DNA of 64,000 bases from Clostridium homopropionicum DSM 5847 (GTDB lineage: Bacteria; Bacillota; Clostridia; Clostridiales; Clostridiaceae): contig NZ_LHUR01000012.1 of assembly GCF_001263795.1 (NCBI RefSeq), positions 1 to 64,000 of the forward strand, read 5' to 3'. Within the stretch, counting starts at the first letter, position 1. Every line of letters starts with the position of its first letter. A model generated the notes under the pieces. It was not told the origin of the DNA. It made no database searches and worked only from the letters and a program-made list of their open reading frames with translations. A program made the translations under genes and the position numbers. This document shows, in pieces, positions 54,313 to 61,638 of this stretch.

Positions 54313-55443
54313 ATGTTTATAGTTATTAAGAGATCAAAATTTATCATTTTTTTATCGATTCTACTGATTCTTGCATTCCTTAGCTTTATTTTATTTTTTA
54401 AAAACACACCTGTAATAAATTTAGATAATAATCAGGAAGAAGTAAGAACAAAGGTAGAAGAGATTTTTAGATTAAGAAATTTATCTATTTTAACAAATGA
54501 TGAAAAAGCAATAGGGAATATTTATGATCTAAAGACTAAATACGGAACTTGGGCTTATGAACATGAGATAAAAAAGCTAAAGTATCTTCACAACTGGTCT
54601 GAAAAGCAGGGCGTAAAATTTATCAGCATTAATCCTAAAATTGTTATCAGAAGCATTAAAGGAGGAAATGGAATTTATAATATCAATCTTATGTGTTCAA
54701 CAGAATATGTTTATGTATATGAAAATGAAAAATCTGAAATCAGCCAAACAGAAGAGATAAATAGTTTTAGAATAGGAACTTCCCACTCTTTGAGATTGAA
54801 TAATAAGGATGAAAAATGGTTTATCACTAAGGAATGGTATACAGATCCTTTTGCAGATTCTTTAAATTTAGATAATATTAAGGCAAATGATATCAAGGAA
54901 TACATACTTTCACAAACTTCAAGGGATTTTTCTAATTTAAATAATAGAAGAATATCCGCTGTAGAGTATGCTGATCAATATTGTGGTACTGCTGCTGAAG
55001 AGAAGTATGGGTACAAATATAACAAAAAATATGGTGACTATAATCCTCTTGGAGGCGATTGTGCAAATTTTGCATCACAAATTCTTTTTGAAGGTGGAAA
55101 ATTTAAAAAAACTGGCGCTTGGAATTTTAATAAAACTGGAGGTACAAAGGCTTGGCTTAATGCACAAGGGTTTAAAGATTACATGGTTGGGAGCGGGAGA
55201 GCTTCAGTAATTGCAAAAGGTAACTACAATCAGGTATATAAAGCTTCCTACAAGCTTCAACCTGGAGATTTTGTGGCTTATGAAAAGAAAGGAAGAATTA
55301 CCCATATATCAGTAGTCACAGGAGCAGATTCAAAGGGTTATTCACTTGTAAACTGCCATAATACTGATAGATATAGAGTTCCATGGGATCTTGGTTGGAG
55401 TGATAAAAATATAAAGTTTTGGCTAGTTAGAGTACATTATTAA
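54313..55443 (+). CDS. Membrane-anchored Amidase_6-type cysteine hydrolase
   Basis: 376 residues. An N-terminal helix (FIIFLSILLILAFLSFILFF) anchors or exports it. Residues about 40-215 form a poorly conserved extracytoplasmic region. The Amidase_6 domain spans about 217-376: YADQYCGTAAEEKYGY, NPLGGDCANFASQ (Cys nucleophile), YKLQPGDFVAYE, THISVVTGAD (His) and NCHNTDRYRVPW. The fold acts on amide bonds in peptidoglycan or peptides. The gene is alone on the plus strand and closes with palindrome P2, opposite the TPM gene. A role in wall turnover is inferred. Confidence 0.85.
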   Translation: MFIVIKRSKFIIFLSILLILAFLSFILFFKNTPVINLDNNQEEVRTKVEEIFRLRNLSILTNDEKAIGNIYDLKTKYGTWAYEHEIKKLKYLHNWSEKQGVKFISINPKIVIRSIKGGNGIYNINLMCSTEYVYVYENEKSEISQTEEINSFRIGTSHSLRLNNKDEKWFITKEWYTDPFADSLNLDNIKANDIKEYILSQTSRDFSNLNNRRISAVEYADQYCGTAAEEKYGYKYNKKYGDYNPLGGDCANFASQILFEGGKFKKTGAWNFNKTGGTKAWLNAQGFKDYMVGSGRASVIAKGNYNQVYKASYKLQPGDFVAYEKKGRITHISVVTGADSKGYSLVNCHNTDRYRVPWDLGWSDKNIKFWLVRVHY

Positions 55444-55449
55444 GTAAAA

Positions 55450-55510
55450 GGTGCCAGGCACCGGAGAAAGGAGAATTCCCTGTATTCTCCTTTCTCCGGT
55501 GCCTGGCACC
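55450..55510. repeat. 61-bp palindrome P2 (GGTGCCAGGCACC...)
   Basis: Two 27-base arms starting GGTGCCAGGCACCGGAG, with a 7-base loop TCCCTGT. It lies between the convergent Amidase_6 and TPM genes, 6 and 4 bp from each stop. It is the same length as P1 and nearly identical to it except for one swapped base pair and the loop. Confidence 0.9.
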
Positions 55511-55514
55511 TATT

Positions 55515-56321
55515 TTACCACTTTCCTGATGATCCTCCGCCTCCGCTGCTTCCACCGCCGAAGCCGCCAAAACCACCACTTCCGCCTCCGCCAAAGCCTC
55601 CGCCTCCGCGTCCACCACGACCTCCTCGGAAAATAGAGTTCCAAAATACTATTTCTAGAAAAAACCTAATTATTCTAGCTCTATTGAAAATTATATCTAA
55701 AAGAAGTAATCCTAAAATAAAGAACACCGGAATAGAGCTTCCTACATGTTTTCCATCATTGCTATAATTGTAATTTATTTTCTCATTTTTCTCTAAGGTT
55801 ACTCCATACTCTTTACTGATTGCATCAGCAAGAACCGAGTAGGCTTCCTTGATGCCACTATTGTAGTCATTATTTTTAAATCTTGGAACAGCAACCTCTT
55901 CCATTACTCTGCTAGTTAGAATATCTGGAACTGCTCCTTCAAGTCCCTTTCCTACTTCTACAGACCAAGTTCTCTCATCCATAGCAATTAATATTAACAG
56001 ACCATTATTTTTGCCTTTTTCACCTATTCCCCAATTTGAGAAGAGCTTATAACCATAGTCTCTAATATCATTTCCTTCAAGAGATTTAATGATTGCTACA
56101 GTTGCTTCTGCTCCTGTCTTATCTTCCAGCTCTTTTCCAACTGATATTAAATACTCAACAGTGCTATTTTCCAAAATACCTACATAATCATTAACATATT
56201 TTAAGCTTGTAGGCTGTGGATATGTTACTGCTATTACTTCTTTAACAGGTATAACAAGTAGTGACATAATTAAGATTAATGGTAATAGCAGCTTTAATCT
56301 AATACTTTTATTATTCCCCAT
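55515..56321 (-). CDS. TPM-domain (YgcG/DUF477) membrane protein
   Basis: 268 residues. Signal/anchor helix at about 9-28, then the TPM domain at about 34-165: VNDYVGILENSTVEYLISVGKELEDKTGAEATV, SNWGIGEKGKNNGLLILIAM and WSVEVGKGLEGAVPD. A second membrane helix at about 204-222 leads to a long Gly-rich tail (Gly/Ser/Phe repeats, about 235-268), a usual feature of this group. Usually paired with LemA, as here (20 bp gap); the pair is thought to act at the membrane, but the substrate is not known. Confidence 0.9.
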   Translation of the reverse strand: MGNNKSIRLKLLLPLILIMSLLVIPVKEVIAVTYPQPTSLKYVNDYVGILENSTVEYLISVGKELEDKTGAEATVAIIKSLEGNDIRDYGYKLFSNWGIGEKGKNNGLLILIAMDERTWSVEVGKGLEGAVPDILTSRVMEEVAVPRFKNNDYNSGIKEAYSVLADAISKEYGVTLEKNEKINYNYSNDGKHVGSSIPVFFILGLLLLDIIFNRARIIRFFLEIVFWNSIFRGGRGGRGGGGFGGGGSGGFGGFGGGSSGGGGSSGKW

Positions 56322-56341
56322 GAATTCACCTCATCGTAAAC

Positions 56342-56911
56342 TTATTTCGTGAAATCAACCTTTGGAACTTCCTTTGCACCTTCAGCAGCTTTATAGTAAT
56401 CCTTTTGTTCAAACCCAAAAATTCCTGCAATTATTGAATTGGGAAATCTTCTAATAGTAGTGTTATAATTTTTTACTGCTTCATTATATTCTTGTCTTTT
56501 AATTTTAATTCTGTTTTCTGTGCCTTCCAGCTCTACAGATAAATCTCTAAAATTTTGATTTGCTTTTAATTCTGGATAGTTTTCAACTACTACTAATAAT
56601 CTTGACAAAGATGATGAAAGCTCTGCATCTGCATTTGCTCTTTCCTCAACATTTGTTGCTCCTCCAAGCTTTGCCCTGGCATCAGCTACCTCAGTGAATA
56701 TTTCTTTTTCATGAGTTGCATATCCCTTTACAGTATTTACAAAGTTAGGTATAAGATCATTTCTTCTCTGCAGTTCTGTTTCTATATCGCCTTCCGCACT
56801 AGTTACGACTTGATCAAGTGCCACCATCTTGTTATATCCGCTTACAACAGGTATTGCTAATATTAAAATTATCCCTAATACAATAAATACTGATTTTAAA
56901 GTTTTACTCAT
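56342..56911 (-). CDS. lemA: LemA family protein
   Basis: 189 residues. One N-terminal helix (VFIVLGIILILAIPVVSGYN) followed by a coiled-coil domain: VALDQVVTSAEGDIETELQRRNDLIPN and LVVVENYPELKANQNFRDLSVELEGTENRIK, both LemA signatures, then FPNSIIAGIFGF. The helix plus extracellular-facing or cytoplasmic coiled coil is typical; the function in bacteria is not settled. It is the first of a two-gene unit with the TPM protein, a widely conserved pair. Start ATG with AGGAGGTAACTAA upstream. Confidence 0.94.
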   Translation of the reverse strand: MSKTLKSVFIVLGIILILAIPVVSGYNKMVALDQVVTSAEGDIETELQRRNDLIPNFVNTVKGYATHEKEIFTEVADARAKLGGATNVEERANADAELSSSLSRLLVVVENYPELKANQNFRDLSVELEGTENRIKIKRQEYNEAVKNYNTTIRRFPNSIIAGIFGFEQKDYYKAAEGAKEVPKVDFTK

Positions 56912-56977
56912 TTAGTTACCTCCTAAATATAATATAATCTATTTTATGATTACAAATCATTAAGTATACAGATATAG

Positions 56978-57133
56978 AAAAATGCGTCGCATTTTTAAAA
57001 TTGACAATGCACAATTGACAATTGGCAATGAAGGATGTTTTGCTAAGGCAAAACTAGATTATATTGCAGCTTTGCTGCAATTATTAAGATTGGTAATTAA
57101 GATCTACTTAATTACTTCCTTAATTGTCAATTT
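56978..57133. repeat. Clostridial-type repetitive element with TTGACAA heptamers
   Basis: Begins with stem AAAAATGCGTCGCATTTTT, then units TTGACAA, TGCACAA, TTGACAA, TTGGCAA (57001-57028, 7-bp period), then stems GTTTTGC/GCAAAAC and ATTGCAG/CTGCAAT, and ends in ATTGTCAATTT, the inverse of the starting unit. It is non-coding and fills the gap upstream of the LemA gene. AAGAATTTTAC/GTAAAATTCTT (57136-57160) follows, overlapping the neighbouring stop codon. Confidence 0.7.
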
Positions 57134-57158
57134 ATAAGAATTTTACCTCGTAAAATTC

Positions 57159-58112
57159 TTAATTAACTTTAGGTTTCTTTTGAATAACTTCACTTATCCC
57201 CAGGAATACACCTATAATCCATGGTATAACATGATAAAATAGTCTATATATAATTAATATTGCCATAGCCCTATCTGGTGGTGTACCCATAAACCTAAGC
57301 CCTAGAAGACATATTAAATCAAAGGACCCCATCCCTCCTGGAATAAAACTCATCATAGCACCTACAGAAGACATGGTTATTATGGCCATTGCCTCAATTA
57401 ATCCTACCTGGTGTGTGAATAATCTGCAAATACTCCAAAATAACATAGCAATAGAAAACCACTCAAGTAAAGATACTGCCATTACTTTTATTCTTATTTC
57501 TTTTGGTTCCATATTGTTGTTATATATTTCTGGCATAAATTTTTTCTTTAACCATTTCCATTCATATATAAAATAATACAAAGGAAGATAAATTGCAAAT
57601 CCTATTACTCCTATCCATAAAAAATTATATTCTTTTAAAATTGGTCTAGCATTTAAAACGTTTAACAATACAAGCCAACAAGCAAAGCAAACTCCAATAG
57701 TTGTAGAAGAAGCAATAATTACACTAGAATAAACCGCTTCCTTTGTTCTTACACCATTTTTCTTATATAATAAAGTTCTAAGACTAGCACCTGTAAGTCC
57801 TGCAAAACTTAAAAAGTTATTAAAACTGTTAGCTATCCAAGATAATTTCCACACTTTCGCAAAAGACATTTTGACTTTTATATGTTCTAATAAAAAATAA
57901 TCATAAAGTGTCATGGTACTTAAACACAGGATGCCTAATAAAATTAAAATTAATATAACAGAAATACTTAAATTATTAAGTAAATGATGAACTCTATTAA
58001 AATTATACGCCCTAATCTGTGAACTTCCTTCAACATATACAAAAACTATTGCACAAATAGCAATAGTTGCTTTAAGAATACTTTTCTTATGTTTAATGAA
58101 AAATAAATTCAT
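57159..58112 (-). CDS. Lysylphosphatidylglycerol-synthase-type flippase (YbhN/UPF0104-like)
   Basis: 317 residues from the ATG at 58112, with AAAGGAGAAAA upstream; a longer frame to 58217 overlaps the terminator of the preceding gene. About eight membrane helices. Blocks FAGLTGASLRTLLYKKNGVRTKEAV, WFSIAMLFWSICRLF and SFIPGGMGSFDLICLLGLRFMGTPPDRAMAILIIYRLFYH are characteristic of the membrane domain shared with MprF. It lacks the soluble aminoacyl-transferase half. It is probably a lipid-handling or flippase-type protein; the substrate is not known. Confidence 0.85.
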   Translation of the reverse strand: MNLFFIKHKKSILKATIAICAIVFVYVEGSSQIRAYNFNRVHHLLNNLSISVILILILLGILCLSTMTLYDYFLLEHIKVKMSFAKVWKLSWIANSFNNFLSFAGLTGASLRTLLYKKNGVRTKEAVYSSVIIASSTTIGVCFACWLVLLNVLNARPILKEYNFLWIGVIGFAIYLPLYYFIYEWKWLKKKFMPEIYNNNMEPKEIRIKVMAVSLLEWFSIAMLFWSICRLFTHQVGLIEAMAIITMSSVGAMMSFIPGGMGSFDLICLLGLRFMGTPPDRAMAILIIYRLFYHVIPWIIGVFLGISEVIQKKPKVN

Positions 58113-58193
58113 ATATATTTTCTCCTTTGGAATAAATGAGATATTGAAAGATAACAACATTTCTAGTATTATTTTAAAATTATTCACATAACT

Positions 58194-58230
58194 GAAAAAG
58201 CTAGAGATAGTTAACATCCCAAGCTTTTTC
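58194..58230 (-). terminator. Terminator of amt-glnK
   Basis: GAAAAAGCT and AGCTTTTTC form a perfect 9-bp stem about 150 bp after the glnK stop. The loop is long (19 bases) and the T-run is part of the stem. Confidence 0.55.
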
Positions 58231-58379
58231 TGTATATCTTATAGTATCTTATACAATTTTTCGTATACATGAATTCTTTTATACTCATTTTCATCTACAA
58301 TATTATTATATACTAATTTACTTAACATTGCACTAACTTTTTAGAATATTTCGGAATAAATGTGAAACCTCTCTAAAAT

Positions 58380-58739
58380 CTATTTATCTTGAAGAGCATC
58401 CCAATTTTCTTCTCCAGTTCTTATTCTTACAACTCTTTCTACAGGGAATACGAATATTTTTCCATCTCCTATTTTTCCTGTTTTAAGAATTTCTTTTGCT
58501 TTTTCAACTACTGTATCTACTGGTATTTCTGAAACCACTATTTCTACTTTTATCTTTGGCACTAAATTAATTTCCAAAGGTACTCCTCTGTAGTATTCTG
58601 GAAAACCTTTTTGCATACCACAACCAAGCACTTGTGATACAGTCATTCCTGTTATACCAATTTCATTAAGACCTTTTTTTAGCTCTTCAAACTTGTTTGT
58701 CCTTGTTATTATATCTATTTTAGTCATTTTCTTTTCCAA
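58380..58739 (-). CDS. glnK: PII-family nitrogen regulator (GlnK/GlnB) without the uridylylation Tyr
   Basis: 119 residues. Start is TTG at 58739, with GGGGGAT eight bases upstream; an ATG at residue 5 has no site. PII signature GFPEYYRGVPLEINLVPKIKVEIVV and KTGKIGDGKIFVFPVERVVRIRTGEE. In the T-loop the position of Tyr51 (in E. coli YRGAEY) is Leu here (YRGVPLE). This is common in PII proteins of Gram-positive and archaeal type and rules out classic uridylylation. Adjacent to amt (39 bp downstream), so it should block Amt according to ATP, ADP and 2-oxoglutarate levels. Confidence 0.94.
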   Translation of the reverse strand: MEKKMTKIDIITRTNKFEELKKGLNEIGITGMTVSQVLGCGMQKGFPEYYRGVPLEINLVPKIKVEIVVSEIPVDTVVEKAKEILKTGKIGDGKIFVFPVERVVRIRTGEENWDALQDK

Positions 58740-58778
58740 AATTGATATCCCCCTTATATTTTATATATATTTAATTTA

Positions 58779-60074
58779 TTATGACTCCATTTTGATTTTA
58801 ATTGGATTTGCTTCATATTCTCCAAAAGCTTTAACTTCAAAGTCTGCATAGCTGTTAATTCCATGTTCAGTAATGTCAAGTCCACTTATTTCTTCTTCTT
58901 CACTTACTCTTAAGCCTATAGTTGCCTTAATTGCTTTGAACATTATAAATGTAGTAACTATTGTCCATAGGCCTACTGCACCTATACCTATCAATTGTAC
59001 TTTTAATAATCCAAAGCCTCCACCATAGAATAAGCCTAAGTTATCTCCACTAGCTGCAAATAAACCAACTGCTAAAGTACCAAATACTCCATTAAAGCAA
59101 TGAACACCTACAGCTCCAACTGGATCGTCAATTTTTAACTTCTTGTCCAATAATTCTACTCCAACAACTACTAATACTCCTGACATAGCTCCAATTGCTA
59201 CTGCTCCTACTGGTGATACTAAATCACATCCTGCAGTTACTGCTACAAGACCAGCAAGTGAACCGTTTAATGTCATACTTACGTCAGGTTTCTTATATCT
59301 TATCCAAGTAACTATTAAAGTAACTAATGTAGCTGCTGCAGCTGCTAAATTTGTAGTAACAAAAATATGAGAAATAGCATCTACATTTGTACCTGATAAA
59401 GTAGATCCTGGATTAAATCCAAACCATCCAAGCCATAATATAAATACTCCTAAAGCACCTAGAGTAATGCTGTGTCCAGGTATAGCCTTTGATTTTCCGT
59501 CCTTAGTATACTTACCTATTCTTGGTCCGATAATTGCTGCTCCAACTAAGGCTGCCCATCCACCTATTGAGTGAACTACTGTTGATCCTGCAAAATCATG
59601 GAATCCTAATTTTGAAAGCCAACCACCACCCCAAATCCAGTGTCCTGCTACTGGGTAAATTACTGCACTAATAATGAAGCTGTAAACAAGATAAGATTTA
59701 AATTTAGTTCTTTCTGCCATTGCTCCTGAAACTATAGTTGCTGCTGTAGCACAAAATACTGTTTGGAAAATTAGAAATGCTTCTAGTGGTATTCCAAGTC
59801 CTAAGTGCTCATAAGTGCCTCTACTAAATAAATCTGGTAAACCTATAAATCCTCCAAGGTCTGTACCAAACATAAGACCAAAACCTAATATCCAAAATAT
59901 AAGTGATCCTATAACAAAGTCCATTAAATTCTTCATAATGATATTTCCTGCATTCTTTGCTCTTGTAAATCCTGTTTCAACCATTGCAAAGCCTGCTTGC
60001 ATGAAGAATACCAACGCTGTTGCAATTAGTACCCATACAGTATCGATAGATGTAGCTAATTTTGTTAAATCCAT
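58779..60074 (-). CDS. amt: Ammonium transporter (Amt)
   Basis: 431 residues with eleven membrane helices. WVLIATALVFFMQAGFAMVETGF, MKNLMDFVIGSLIFWILGFGLMFG, FAGSTVVHSIGG (pore His), WLGWFGFNPGST, LAGLVAVTAGCDLVSPVGAVAIGA and VHCFNGVFGTLAVG (second pore His) are conserved Amt blocks. The C-terminal tail GLRVSEEEEISGLDITEHGINSY is the PII-contact tail. It conducts ammonium across the inner membrane. It is followed by glnK in one operon driven by a perfect promoter at 60185-60213. A GGGGGTAATCTT site precedes the ATG. Confidence 0.96.
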   Translation of the reverse strand: MDLTKLATSIDTVWVLIATALVFFMQAGFAMVETGFTRAKNAGNIIMKNLMDFVIGSLIFWILGFGLMFGTDLGGFIGLPDLFSRGTYEHLGLGIPLEAFLIFQTVFCATAATIVSGAMAERTKFKSYLVYSFIISAVIYPVAGHWIWGGGWLSKLGFHDFAGSTVVHSIGGWAALVGAAIIGPRIGKYTKDGKSKAIPGHSITLGALGVFILWLGWFGFNPGSTLSGTNVDAISHIFVTTNLAAAAATLVTLIVTWIRYKKPDVSMTLNGSLAGLVAVTAGCDLVSPVGAVAIGAMSGVLVVVGVELLDKKLKIDDPVGAVGVHCFNGVFGTLAVGLFAASGDNLGLFYGGGFGLLKVQLIGIGAVGLWTIVTTFIMFKAIKATIGLRVSEEEEISGLDITEHGINSYADFEVKAFGEYEANPIKIKMES

Positions 60075-60120
60075 AAGATTACCCCCTTAAATTTTTATTT
60101 AATAATATAATAAGTGCTTA

Positions 60121-60167
60121 TTTATCAATTTGTTAAATTTAATATTGAATATTTAATAAATTGATAA
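60121..60167 (-). promoter_or_regulatory. Long hairpin in the amt mRNA leader
   Basis: TTATCAATTT and AAATTGATAA pair, with further TTAAAT/ATTTAA pairing inside, between the promoter start and the amt coding start. The leader is about 100 nt. Such leaders often hold antitermination or protein-binding stems; no known motif was recognised. Confidence 0.5.
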
Positions 60168-60184
60168 TCAACTTTATATTAGTT

Positions 60185-60213
60185 ATTATATTCGCAATAA
60201 ATAAATATGTCAA
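60185..60213 (-). promoter_or_regulatory. Perfect consensus sigma-A promoter of amt-glnK
   Basis: TTGACA (60213-60208), exactly 17 bases, TATAAT (60190-60185) on the minus strand. Predicted start near 60178. Such a strong promoter suggests control by the leader hairpin or by a repressor. Confidence 0.85.
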
Positions 60214-60252
60214 TTATTAATTTGTTAATCAAAACCTTTACATATTATAAAT

Positions 60253-60350
60253 TTTAAAAAAAATAAATCGCTAGTCTCTAATCACTAATCTCTAATGGTA
60301 AATCTATACCTATTAGGAACTAGTGAATAGAGATTAGCGACTTCTTTTAA
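60253..60350. repeat. Heptamer-armed inverted repeat, element G
   Basis: Left: AATAAATCG then CTAGTCT, CTAATCA, CTAATCT, CTAATGG. Right in reverse complement: TTAAAAGAAGTCG then CTAATCT, CTATTCA, CTAGTTC, CTAATAGG. It sits 5 bp beyond the stop of the SigY-like operon's last gene and upstream of the amt promoter. Confidence 0.8.
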
Positions 60351-60355
60351 TTATT

Positions 60356-60574
60356 TTAGATCTTACCACTATTACTATATTTATCCATTATAACTCTCGT
60401 AATAATTAAGTATATTATTAAATTGCCTGGAGTGTTTAATAATCCAAATACTCCCCAAAGCCAATAGTACTTTTCTCCTCTCTTTTTAGCATCCTTAAAT
60501 ATCCATAAGCCTTGAATGAAAAGTATTGGTAGTACTATAGGCAAAAGAATTCTAATTACGTCAATTTCCCTCAT
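60356..60574 (-). CDS. Small membrane protein, SigY-operon type (YxlE-like)
   Basis: 72 residues with two membrane helices. LPIVLPILFIQGLWIFKDAKKRGEKYYWLWGVFGLLNTPGNLIIYLI resembles the short YxlE/PLDc_N-like membrane proteins (W-x-W-G-x-x-G-x-L) of the B. subtilis sigY operon, where they take part in controlling SigY. It overlaps the preceding gene by 4 bp (ATGA). Probably an anti-sigma component or helper. The assignment is by pattern and context only. Confidence 0.65.
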   Translation of the reverse strand: MREIDVIRILLPIVLPILFIQGLWIFKDAKKRGEKYYWLWGVFGLLNTPGNLIIYLIITRVIMDKYSNSGKI

Positions 60575-60996
60575 AAAAATTTTCCTCCTTTAGTAATAAT
60601 AAATTTTGATATTGGTATTAATGCAAAAGGAGCAAATGTTATCATAACAAGTTGAAAATATAAAATATATTTTACATCAATATATAAAGCAATAATTGCA
60701 ATAGATAACAAAATCCCTAGGGCTAAGAATATAAAGCCAATAATTTCCCACCTGTTTTTCTTACTGCAATTAATCGCATCTGCCTTTTGAATAATTTCCA
60801 TTACGTTAATGTCCATACTGAAATCAAGATCATGGATTAAATCCATTTTCTCTTTTGATCTTTTTAAGCTTTCCTGAAATTTAATTGCTTCTTTCAGTTC
60901 TTCCTCTGATAGCTGATTATTCAAAAGTTCCTTACCATAAACTTCATTATAGTATTTATCTATAAGGGCGTTTTCTATAGATTCTTTTTTATTCAT
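60571..60996 (-). CDS. Probable membrane anti-sigma factor of the SigY-like system
   Basis: 141 residues. A hydrophilic N-terminus of about 80 residues (IENALIDKYYNEVYGKELLNNQLSEEE; DFSMDINVMEIIQKAD) is followed by two helices (IIGFIFLALGILLSIAIIAL, YILYFQLVMITFAPFALI). This layout, directly after an ECF sigma gene (8-bp gap), is that of anti-sigma factors such as YxlC: the soluble part binds sigma and membrane helices sense a signal. No zinc-finger HxxxCxxC motif is visible. Confidence 0.7.
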   Translation of the reverse strand: MNKKESIENALIDKYYNEVYGKELLNNQLSEEELKEAIKFQESLKRSKEKMDLIHDLDFSMDINVMEIIQKADAINCSKKNRWEIIGFIFLALGILLSIAIIALYIDVKYILYFQLVMITFAPFALIPISKFIITKGGKFL

Positions 60997-61004
60997 TATA
61001 TTCC

Positions 61005-61526
61005 TTACCTTCTTTCTAATTCAGCTATTATACTTTTTATGCAGTGATGCAATCTAGAACGAACAGTGCCTATAGGACACCCTAGAATTTCTGCTATTTC
61101 CTCATACTTGTAATTATAATAATGCTTCAATATGAACACAGCTCTCTTTTCATATGGCATTTTCTGAATAATTTTAATTACTTGATTAAATTCTACTTTA
61201 GAAATTACACTATCCTCTACATTATAGTCCCCAGAAGAATTAACTTCTTCCATGGAAACTAATCTTTTTTCCCGTCTAAGCATATCACGATAGACATTTG
61301 TTCCTATAGCAATGAGCCAGGTTGAAAATTTTGCTTTAGGAGTATACTTTTTAATGTTTAATGCAGCCTTTAAAAGAGCTTCTTGAACAACGTCCTGAGC
61401 TATTTCAGGATTTCCTGTAATCTTTATAATATATCCCTTCAGAATTGAATAATTATCTATAAGCAGGTTGTTTAATGCACTTTTATTTCCCTGTTTAGCT
61501 CTTTCAATTACTTCTAGTTCATCCAC
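61005..61526 (-). CDS. sigY: ECF sigma factor, SigY-like
   Basis: 173 residues. Region 2: IAQDVVQEALLKAALNIKKYTPKAKFSTWLIAIGTNVYRDMLRREKR; region 4: MPYEKRAVFILKHYYNYKYEEIAEILGCPIGTVRSRLHHCIKSI. This is a classic ECF pair without other domains. The starting codon is GTG (61526). Followed by an anti-sigma-like gene and a small membrane protein, as in the B. subtilis sigY operon. Its promoter carries a motif like the SigY consensus, so autoregulation is likely. Assignment to SigY rather than another ECF group is tentative. Confidence 0.8.
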   Translation of the reverse strand: MDELEVIERAKQGNKSALNNLLIDNYSILKGYIIKITGNPEIAQDVVQEALLKAALNIKKYTPKAKFSTWLIAIGTNVYRDMLRREKRLVSMEEVNSSGDYNVEDSVISKVEFNQVIKIIQKMPYEKRAVFILKHYYNYKYEEIAEILGCPIGTVRSRLHHCIKSIIAELERR

Positions 61527-61556
61527 TCTTCCACCGCCCTTTCCCTTATAAATGTA

Positions 61557-61580
61557 ACGTTTAAAACAATAAAAGGTTCA
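61557..61580 (-). promoter_or_regulatory. Candidate autoregulated ECF (SigY-type) promoter
   Basis: TGAAC (61580-61576), 16 bases, CGT (61559-61557) on the minus strand. This matches the pattern TGAAC-N16-CGTC that I recall for B. subtilis SigY. The start site would be about 23 bases before the GTG at 61526. Confidence 0.55.
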
Positions 61581-61611
61581 AATATATTTTAATATTTTAA
61601 ATGAGTATAAA

Positions 61612-61638
61612 AAATACTAACCATCTAAGGTTAGTATC
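61612..61638 (-). terminator. Terminator overlapping the stop of 61617-62885
   Basis: On the minus strand TACTAACC-TTAGAT-GGTTAGTA is followed by TTTTTT. The stop codon TAG of the CNNM gene is inside the right arm. The position leaves about 30 bp to the SigY-like promoter. Confidence 0.9.

Noticed and set aside
55427-55636. Short frames on both strands over the Gly-rich end of the TPM gene
   Set aside because: They arise from the GGN repeats of the Gly-rich tail and from palindrome P2; the TPM frame is the supported one.
57159-58217. Longer start for the flippase-like gene at 58217
   Set aside because: It overlaps the terminator stem of the preceding operon and lacks a ribosome binding site; the ATG at 58112 has AAAGGAGA.
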